Origin: Cristatella mucedo
Taxonomy: Eukaryota; Bryozoa; Phylactolaemata; Cristatellidae
Length of the DNA stretch: 25,000 bases
Assembly: GCA_009760855.2 (NCBI GenBank)
Contig: WPIO01000174.1
Coordinates: 487,501-512,500, forward strand
Direction of reading: 5' to 3'
Below, piece after piece: positions 18,120-25,000 of this stretch. The number at the start of each line of letters is the position of its first letter. Within the stretch, counting starts at the first letter, position 1. Made by a program: the position numbers and the translations under genes. Under the pieces are notes generated by a model. It made no database searches. It was not told the DNA's origin and saw only the letters and a list, made by a program, of their open reading frames with translations.

Positions 18120-18178
18120 CCTGCCATAATAATAACACACTTGATAAAACGGAGAAATTGATCTCTTTCTAGGGGGGC
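18120..18178 (-). mobile_element. LINE-C tail remnant
   Basis: On the minus strand CCTAGAAAGAGATCAATTTC is followed by TTTTATCAAGTGTGTTATTA. This matches the end of the plus-strand tail at 21292 (GAGATTGAGTTCTC, then TATCAAGTGTATTGCTATTA). The AAAGTG start is replaced by a C-run. Confidence 0.65.
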
Positions 18179-19407
18179 CTTACGTCTGCTGCTCTGTCGC
18201 AGTGACTGCTGCGAGTGCCAGAATCTCAGCCGCGTCGTAACCTCAGGACTCGTCGAAATTGCTTTCTGAGTGCGATTCGAATACTTTCGACCGCCAGTGT
18301 GCGGCACACTGGCGCTCGCGATCGATTGGCCAGTCGGCGGGTGTTGCTCTCTCGCTCGAGCGGTTTCTCGTTTAGATAGCGTTTAGTCACCTGGTATTCG
18401 GTGCCTCGACGGTCGGCGTCGAAGGTCGAAGATGAGACTCGGAGCTACGGCACGGCGGTCTGAGCGGCCTGCCATCTAGCGCTCAGACCGCCGTGCCCCG
18501 AAGACTGAGTTTTCTAGAGCCCGCGAGCGCGAAACGAACGTCAGGACTCTCACAGAGAAAGAGAGACCACCACCCTGACAGCACTTCGAGCTGCGACCTT
18601 TGAACTTCGAACTGCGCCTCACTCAGCGAAACTCGAGCTCCCGGCAACGTTTGCTGGGAGACGATGAAGGACAGCGCCAAAGAGCAGCACCAGCAGCAGC
18701 CAAAGCAGTGATTGGTGGCGGTGGTCGACTTGCAGCCAACCGACAGCGGCCATGCACGTCAGCCGTTCAGAGCCAGGAGAGTGCCGCTTCTAAAGCGCTC
18801 GCGAGAGAGATTTCAGCTCCTATCGCCGAGAACCGATTACGAGTATCAATTGTATCTGAATTGGAGGTGCTAGCTAAGCATCGGGCCGCTCCAGCAGAAT
18901 CCAGCTTGTTATTGCGGAAAAGGTAAACTGCAGAAGAGAGATGAAAGTGGCAGCGGAAGCAAGCATTGGCGAAAAACTGGACAATGTTGATCTTTGACCT
19001 TGTCGACGCTCGTCGACCTTACGCTGGAGAAGTGGCGAAGAGCGTTGCCAGCGAGACTTTATACGAACCTTCGCGTAGTCTTATAACAAAGAAAACTAAT
19101 GGATGACTAATAACGAATTTACCTAGTGCCGCACTAAGCTATATGAGCGCTGAAGAGCTTAAAAAAGTAAAGATTAAACGGACTCGGCATGACTCAAAAG
19201 AAGGTTGCAGCATACGAGTTCTGATTTGCTTCTATAGAATACCGTTCAAGATCCGAATGCTTTATTAAACGGTGGACGATGCGAGGCTCTCACACTATTC
19301 GCGGCAACTTCTTTTAAGCACACAGTGAACCAAGAGATCTTAGATCTGCTCAAGCTTTAAAGCCCGTTGTTTGACCTTAACTTCTGCGATTGTCGCCATC
19401 AATGTCC
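18179..19407. other. Unassigned sequence, GC-rich to 18900
   Basis: A 108-codon frame (18600-18926) lacks any ATG and ends at AAAAGGTAAACT, a possible splice-donor context, but nothing else supports an exon. The inverted repeat at 18449-18497 is listed separately. The region beyond 18930 is AT-richer and featureless. Confidence 0.35.
18449..18497. repeat. Perfect 18-bp inverted repeat, 13-nt loop
   Basis: GGCACGGCGGTCTGAGCG (18449-18466) pairs exactly with 18480-18497 around a 13-nt loop. The stem is GC-rich and would be very stable as a hairpin in RNA or single-stranded DNA. It lacks a following T-run and so is not a classical terminator. Confidence 0.92.
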
Positions 19408-19433
19408 TTGACCTCGGCGATCGCCGAGGTCAA
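19408..19433. repeat. 26-bp perfect palindrome with everted TGACCT half sites
   Basis: TTGACCTCGGCGA is followed by its exact reverse complement. CTTCTGCG occurs on both sides (19381 and about 19439), so the palindrome also has short direct-repeat flanks. Confidence 0.92.
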
Positions 19434-19895
<462 letters not shown>

Positions 19896-20579
19896 TAGCA
19901 AAAAGGCGCGTTCACTGGAAAGCTAGGTAAAGCTGAGCGGAGTGGATGCGCCTTTAGCTGAGACTTGAATATTTAGCTGAGACTTGAATTAGCTACTCAA
20001 AATGGCAAGGGTGACAGCGAGCCGAAAGCGAGCTCCGGGCTTTCGTTGCAAACGAAACACCCGGCTCAAGGGTCGCCAAAGGTTTCAATATATTGCACGG
20101 AATGGCGAGACGACTGGAAGTCGAGGAGCGGGTGGGGCAAGGGCGCACGGGGGAGAAAGCAGTGAGGTCAAGGACAAGTCAGGGCTGCGTGCATGTGACG
20201 TGCCGAGTGAAGCGTAGCTTCACAGTTTGCAGCTTGCGGAGCGGCCTGAAATTCAGAGACGGCGAGTGCGACGATGTAGCGGCTGTGCCGTCGAGAAAGA
20301 TCAGCCGAGCTTTGCAGAGTTTTGAGTTTTGCATCAGTTGCAGAGGATTGACCGCACGGGCCGGGTTCCTGCATAATGTGAATTGCGATCATCAAGAGGC
20401 GACGTCACAGGGATGGGGAACTAGCTTTAGTCGCGGCTGCTGCTCTTGGCCCTAATGCTCGGTCTTGACCCAAATTTTGATACTTCGCTTCTCATGTGAA
20501 AGTATGCCTTGATGGTGGAGACAATGTGGCCGACGACAGGCGTATGACGAGTCGTTTTAGAAAAGGTTAAACGAAGGTA
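19896..20579. other. Unassigned intergenic sequence
   Basis: GCTGAGACTTGAAT is directly repeated near 19957-19990. ORFs of 71-120 codons (for example 20093-20455 plus) have no recognisable domain. Confidence 0.35.
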
Positions 20580-20735
20580 AGCTGATTCAACAGCAACGTT
20601 TAGATAGCGGCAGAAGAGCCTTAAAGGCTATCACCGCCGTTTGCAGTGGGCAATACAGGATCACCCACTGCAGGACTCGAGCCCCCAGCCTGGGTCGTGA
20701 ATAGCTAGCACATTACCCTGGGCGAAGACCTGCAT
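20580..20735 (-). mobile_element. SINE-B copy 3
   Basis: The minus strand shows CTTCGCCCAGGGTAATGTGC (box A region), CCCAGGCTGGGGGCTCGAGT (box B region), CCTGTATTGCCCACTGCAAA, GGCGGTGATAGCCTTTAAGG, CTCTTCTGCCGCTATCTAAA and GTTGAATCAGC. It agrees with copy 1 in the GTTGAATCA end and with copy 2 in GATAGCC-AAGGCTCT. It is the clearest body of the three. Confidence 0.8.
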
Positions 20736-20967
20736 ATTAGAGGAGACTCGGATTACAGGCAGACGACACTGGAGCAATGCTTAGATGAGCCAATCCTGAG
20801 GCTTGGCTCTTTATTGTAATTATCCCCACTGTCGGCAGGCTATTTCGGCGGCCTTGTTCAAACACACTGGCATTTCTGTCACGGTGCATAATAAGTCTGT
20901 GTTTCTTAGTCCATCTCTTTCAGCTCTCTTCGCCTCCGAGGTTTCGGCCAGCAATTCGTACTTCCGA
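20736..20967 (+). other. Unassigned; possible very diverged LINE-C fragment
   Basis: LYCNYPHCRQAIS (about 20809-20850) faintly recalls the DYCNSLL-LP block of CR1/L2 RTs, and a LINE-C tail follows the CT array. The match is too short to be sure. Confidence 0.25.
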
Positions 20968-21047
<80 letters not shown>

Positions 21048-21291
21048 GTCTCTCTCTCTCTCTGTCTCTCTCTCTCTCACTCTGCCTCTGTCTCCCACTC
21101 TGCCTCTGTCCCTGTCTCTCTATCCCTCTGTCTCTCTGTCTCTCCGTCTCTCCGTCTCTCTGTCTCTCTGTCTCTCGGTTTCTCTGTCTCTCTGTATCTC
21201 TATCTCTATGTCTCCCTCCGTCTCTGTCTCTCACTCTGCCTCTGTCTCTGTCTCTCTGTATCTCTCTCTCTGTCTCTCTGTCTCTCTCAGC
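20968..21291 (+). repeat. (CT)n array with CTGTCTCT variants
   Basis: A pure (CT)n core to about 21036 grades into CTCTGTCT and CTCTGCCT higher-order repeats. It stops exactly at the LINE-C tail. Ser/Leu-rich ORFs across it are artefacts. Confidence 0.95.
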
Positions 21292-21376
21292 AAATGTAAA
21301 GTGCCTAGAAAGAGATTGAGTTCTCTGAGGGGTGCTATATCAAGTGTATTGCTATTATTATTATTATTATTATTAT
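21292..21376 (+). mobile_element. LINE-C tail, fused to the CT array
   Basis: GCAAATGTAAAGTGCCTAG, GAGATTGAGTTCTCTGAGG and GGTGCTATATCAAGTGTATT end in (ATT)n. The 3' UTR phrases present at 6180-6330 and 22730-22900 are absent because the CT array takes their place. Confidence 0.85.
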
Positions 21377-22274
21377 CCCTCACTCTTTAGAATGCCTTCA
21401 CTGCAGACATCGTCGCTGGCTCACTCAGGTACTGGCAAAATCCTGCATAATGTGGGTCACGGGTCACGTGCTGCACAGTGCTCAGGCATAACGCTGCGCT
21501 GCGTCGCCGCGAAATACTGTGGTAGCTATGGCTGCTTACGTTGCTCGTGACGAGCTGAGTGAAAGAATCTGCAGCACGTGACCCGTGCTGTACCATGTGC
21601 AGGTGCAGTATACAGTACAGTATACGCGCTCGATCGTCGCAAAGTTTTTTCGTTCCGTGCGGTGGCTCGAAGCCTCGATAACAAGAGGCTGCAACCAGCC
21701 CGAAAGAGACTCGTGTCTAGCGAGCCGCCGTGCGATCGTGCGCCGATGAAAAGTAGACGGCGGTAAACAAGATACTGGTAGGTCACGACTCCGGTATCGG
21801 GAAATCGGGGCGGTCTGAGGAATCCGACCTGGTAAGGTGGAAGTCTCGCGGCGGCTGAATACTTGGACGCGACGTGCGACGTGAACTCGGGCCAACCTCG
21901 GCCAATTGTCGGAGCATTATTGGATTGACGGTGCCGTAACAATGAAAACCCCGGAAGCCTCAACCGCGAGCGGAGGCTTTGCGCAGTCGTGTCGAGGCTG
22001 CGTCCAAGTTTTCCCCTTCGAGAGGGGGGGGGGCCTGCGGCCGTAGGTCCGAGCAGCAGCTGACCTGCTGCTTTGAGAACATGAGCGTGCGAGCACGAAC
22101 GGAGCTTGGAGATAGTCGGATAGTCCGCTGGGTATCGCGAGTGATAAATGAGAAGGTAATTATACAGAGGGAGCTACAGAGAGGTAGCGGCAGATCAGAT
22201 CTGGTCAGATCTGGCGCCGAGGGAGCACAGCGCCTGTTGCACACTTTGCCGACACTTTGGACGAGCTCACCTTG
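21377..22274. other. Unassigned sequence with long inverted repeat
   Basis: Apart from the inverted repeat at 21458-21587, GTATAC-AGTAC-AGTATAC lies near 21608 and AGATCAGATCTGG-type repeats near 22193-22213. A G-run occurs at about 22026. ORFs of up to 145 codons (21526-21963 minus) are unrecognised. Confidence 0.4.
21458..21587. repeat. 130-bp element bounded by perfect 18-bp inverted repeats
   Basis: CACGGGTCACGTGCTGCA (21458-21475) is exactly inverted at 21570-21587, enclosing 94 bp. Each arm holds the E-box CACGTG. The size and terminal inverted repeats resemble a small MITE, but no target duplication was confirmed. Confidence 0.85.
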
Positions 22275-22328
22275 ACCTTGGTGGGACGAGCTCACACTCT
22301 CCGGCTCGAGCTCGAGTCCCACCAAGGT
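22275..22328. repeat. 19-bp inverted repeat with 2-nt bulge
   Basis: ACCTTGGTGGGACGAGCTC (22275-22293) pairs with 22308-22328 except for two extra bases on the right arm; the loop is 14 nt. GGACGAGCTCAC is also directly repeated at 22259 and about 22284. Confidence 0.88.
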
Positions 22329-22351
22329 GCAAGCTTATCCCGTAGCCAGCC

Positions 22352-22412
22352 TATTAGTATTATTATGACAGTACTACTACAATTATTATAATAATAATTA
22401 TTATTATATTTA
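22352..22412 (+). repeat. (ATT)n/(TAA)n short repeat
   Basis: AT-rich triplet repeat of the type that ends LINE-C and L2-like tails. No tail motif precedes it, so its source element is lost. LINE-C begins directly after it. Confidence 0.75.
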
Positions 22413-22419
22413 GCTAAGG

Positions 22420-22985
22420 CTACCAGTCAAGCTCCGGAATGACTTCAAGGTTTTGTCGCTCACTTTTAGGTCACTTCATTCTTTGGCTCCAGCCTATCTC
22501 TCAGATATACTCCCCATCAGGCCAAGCATCGTACCACCTGCTTTTCGGAATCCAACAGTCTACAAATACCTCGTACAAACCTCAAATCCTTTGGAGACCG
22601 AGCATTGAGTTCGTATGCTCCCAAAGCCTGGAACTCCCTCTCGACTTGCGCCAGAACAGCCCCTGACCTGACCACATTTAAAAGGAACTTAAAACACACC
22701 TATTTAGGACAGTAATTAGTGGGTCCCTGTGATTCGTCCTTGATGTGTGCTTATGCGTGCTGACACTGTGCATGCTGCCACTGTGCATGCTGCCACTAAC
22801 CACATTTGCATGCTGACCCTGTGCATGTCACCCCTAACCATGTTATTTATTTTGTTTGTTTATCAAGCATGATATTACTCACCATTCAATTGCATTTCCC
22901 TTCGCAGCAAATGTAAAGCGCCTAAAGAGAGATTTGAGTTCTCTGAGTTCGCTTTATCAAGTGCATTATTAATATTATTGTGATT
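22420..22985 (+). mobile_element. LINE-C 3' end, longest copy
   Basis: The frame reads RLPVKLRNDFKVLSLTFRSL and HSLAPAYLSDILPIRPS (22422-22530), then after a frameshift GDRALSSYAPKAWNSLS and DLTTFKR: the closing part of a CR1/L2-type RT. The UTR has GCATGCTGCCACT repeated and CACATTTGCATGCTGACC. The tail is GCAAATGTAAAGCGCCTAAA, GAGTTCTCTGAG and TATCAAGTGCATTATTA. Truncated 5', frameshifted and inactive. Confidence 0.88.
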
Positions 22986-23124
22986 GTCTACTGAGATGAG
23001 CTAATTGTGATGATCATGTGATGGTCATGTGATGTACCCACTGAGATGAGCTCATTTTCTTATACTAAACATCGATAATAGAACGGAACTGCTGCTCACG
23101 GGACACGCCTTTAAGTGTGTGGCT
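22986..23124. other. Unassigned short spacer with GATGAGCT repeats
   Basis: CTACTGAGATGAGCTAATT near 22988 and CCACTGAGATGAGCTCATT near 23038 are 50 bp apart, with GATCATGTGATGGTCATGTG between them. No gene. Confidence 0.6.
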
Positions 23125-23393
23125 TGACGAGAAGGATTTGGTCTTGCAATAGGTGATGCTGTTGTGCTATCACCACGATGCGCTCGGAATTTATCTGTCG
23201 TCTTCGACAGCCGCATAAATTGTGAAAACGTCGCTAAAAAGACTGCTTCCACAGCTAGCCATCACGTCCGGCCCCTATTTAAAATTAGGAACTATCTTCC
23301 CCGGCGGCTTGCAGAGAATTTAACTAGTTCCTTAGTTCCGTCTCGGCTAGATTATTGTAACTTCCTTTTGGGATTTATTAACCAGTCTTGCAA

Positions 23394-23395
<2 letters not shown>
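23125..23395 (+). mobile_element. LINE-B internal RT fragment
   Basis: The open frame reads FGLAIGDAVV, LSPRCARNLSVVFDSRI, KIRNYLPRRLAENLTSSLV, SRLDYCNFLLGF. ARNL-VVFDS and SRLDYCN are standard landmarks after the RT palm in CR1/L2 elements. NLTSSLV-SRLDYCN also matches the LINE-B copy at 16958-16840. It stops at the (TA)n array, so both ends are missing. Confidence 0.85.
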
Positions 23396-23430
<35 letters not shown>

Positions 23431-23483
23431 TATATACATATATATATATATATATGTATATATTATCATCATCATTATCATCA
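23396..23483. repeat. (TA)n with (CA/GT)-interrupted steps, then (ATC)n
   Basis: About 66 bp of TATA with TACATA/TATGTA interruptions are followed by ATTATCATCATCATT. It can extrude as a cruciform and lies exactly between two oppositely oriented LINE-B fragments. Confidence 0.95.
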
Positions 23484-23484
23484 C

Positions 23485-23550
23485 CTGCAAAAGCGTAATG
23501 ACTTTCTTCAGTAGTCCAGCCAAAACTGAACAGTAGTCCATTCATGGCAG
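23485..23550 (-). mobile_element. LINE-B short inverted fragment
   Basis: Minus-strand MDYCSVLAGLLKKVITLLQ matches LDYCNSLLAGLPKKAIMPLQ of LINE-B. It overlaps in protein position with the end of the plus-strand fragment at 23125-23395. Confidence 0.7.
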
Positions 23551-24867
23551 ACCCGGGAGCCCAACAAGTTTTAGCCAGCGTCGAAGACACGGATCTAATA
23601 TGATGCTAGCCGGCTGGCTGTGGAAGCGACCTTCCTAATGAAGCTTTCAAACTTTAAACAGGTAGATGTCCAGGATCGAATGTCTGCAAGGCAAGCATTC
23701 AAGTTATCAGTTGCTGCAGCTCATTGCGGCGACGGTTTAAATGAACAAGCACAGCTGCGTATATCGCCTGCATGCAAGTGGCAGCCAACCCCACGGGTTC
23801 GAATCACTTTTTCCCAGAAAAAACCATTTCAAAACCTGAGGCTGATCGAAGGTCGAGGCTGATCGAAGGCTGGTCACCCGAAAGCTGAGGGATCTTCTGT
23901 GGGCCGAATAGTGAATTCAGTTTTTAGTCACTTTTTATGGCCCGCAAATGTAGCGTGGATCAGACATCCTTATCGTTTGCCACTTCGATACAAGATTACC
24001 AGCCAACTCCTGTCCCTCAATCCCTAAGGTTGCTCGAATCAGAGGTGGCTGGCAAACAAAAGACAGGAGGGGTCTTTCGCCCGTGTGGCTGTGCTGTCCT
24101 GCATTGCCGCCTCAGCTTTCCTCTTTCTTCGGTCGGTCTATCTGTGTCAGGCACAACTTTCTGCGATTATGCCTAGCAACAGCATAGCAACGGCCATCGG
24201 CGTAGTATGGTCGTGCAATCGCTCGGACATGAAAGACAGCTCCAGAGCCCTTCTCTGCAACAAAGGCAGAGCCCGAGTTCCATCCAGCTCCCCTTCCCGA
24301 AAGGAAAATAAATAAAAGAGGGCTCGAGCTGTCTGTCTACCCCGCCCCCTCCCCCTCGAAGAAAAACAGGCCTGAGCAGCAGCCCCCTGCCCTTGGGCAA
24401 GGAAGTCACTGTGCCCCCCCCCCCCCCCCGAGCAGCAGCCCCTCCTGCTTTCGTACTGGGATCTCATCCAAGTCCTTCGTTAGGTAAACACGGTGTTGAT
24501 TCAATGTCAAGCAAAGGCAGTGATTAATAATGCAGGCACCCTTGACATCCATCAAGTACAGGCCACTGAGCCACTGAGGACTCGAGGTTGATTTGCTGTT
24601 ATTGACTGGCAGCCGGAGCTGACAGCTTAGACAGTCTGTGTGCAACCGGTCTGCACTCTGGGCTGCCGGTCTTATCGGCCATAGTGGCGACACCGCGATT
24701 AGATGGCGATTGTTGAGTTACAGCTAAAATAACTACTTTCGTTTTGTAATCCAAGTATCACAGTGCCACAGTGCATGACCTCTCACTCATCAAATGGCTG
24801 GCTAAACAAGTTCTCTCGTCGAGCCTGCAAGGTGAAGGTGAAATGAAGTGACAGAAACACTGGCAGG
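23551..24867. other. Unassigned sequence; poly-C tract
   Basis: GGGTTCGAATCAC at about 23800 is box B-like but has no matching box A. A run of C at 24414-24429 is flanked by GAGCAGCAGCCCC on both sides (24375 and 24430). GGCTGATCGAAGG is directly repeated near 23840-23870. ORFs of 60-106 codons are unrecognised. Confidence 0.4.
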
Positions 24868-25000
24868 AGCAGAGAGCATAGGCAGCAGCAGCAGACATTG
24901 GCAACACCAGCAGCAGCCGTGGCCGTGGCAGCAGCAGTTACCACATAAGCAGCAGCAGCAGACAGCATAGGCAGCAGCTGTAGAGGTGGCAGCAGTGGCT
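24868..25000 (+). repeat. (GCA)n-rich imperfect repeat, runs off right edge
   Basis: GCAGCAGCAG blocks alternate with GACA, ATAGGCAGCAGC and GTGGCAGCAG. ATAGGCAGCAGC occurs twice, about 90 bp apart. A poly-Gln or poly-Ala exon cannot be excluded, but no open frame with a start is visible. Confidence 0.8.

Noticed and set aside
18449-18497. Rho-independent terminator
   Set aside because: The setting is eukaryotic and no T-run follows the stem.
18600-18926. First coding exon ending at a GTAAAC donor
   Set aside because: The frame has no ATG and no recognisable domain; one donor-like hexamer is not enough.
23770-23815. tRNA-like box B (GGGTTCGAATC)
   Set aside because: No box A at the right distance, no tail of either SINE family.

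Overview
This window reads as intergenic DNA from an animal nuclear genome, most likely a marine invertebrate or an early-branching chordate; I cannot name the species. The grounds are many truncated non-LTR retrotransposon (LINE) tails, tRNA-derived SINEs with Pol III box A/box B, long (GA/CT)n, (CA)n and (TA)n arrays, several minisatellites, and no long ORF that is not low-complexity or retrotransposon-derived. I found no host protein-coding gene, no complete tRNA or rRNA gene, no CRISPR array and no bacterial or phage operon. Nearly all longer ORFs are by-products of repeats.

LINEs of the CR1/L2 type dominate. LINE-A (2170-4205, +) is one broken element that I rebuilt from scattered reverse-transcriptase motifs. 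It is split by a ~670-bp purine array and carries a 43-bp minisatellite near its 3' end. LINE-B copies lie at 1-462 (+), 13405-13910 (+, degraded), 16211-16958 (-), 23125-23395 (+) and 23485-23550 (-). LINE-C 3' ends lie at 6020-6412 (+) and 22420-22985 (+); tail-only remnants lie at 14262-14338 (-), 18120-18178 (-) and 21292-21376 (+), with a related tail at 641-722 (+).

There are two SINE families. SINE-A is at 1205 (+), 5106 (+), 7350 (+, box B deleted), 12085 (-), 17713-18012 (+, split) and 17800-17954 (-, inserted in the previous one). Its 3' tail resembles the LINE-C tail, so LINE-C-type machinery probably mobilises it. SINE-B is at 4213, 8441 and 20580, all on the minus strand, with a different body.

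The space between holds minisatellites (43, 35, 31, 18 and 17 bp units), two 26-bp perfect palindromes, three long inverted repeats, a TATA-Inr core-promoter candidate at 8929-8963 and a CpG-rich block at 16960-17600. The strongest observations are the LINE/SINE tail sharing, the nested SINEs, the exploded LINE-A and the recurrent contact between microsatellites and LINE fragments. I see no convincing new multi-gene system.
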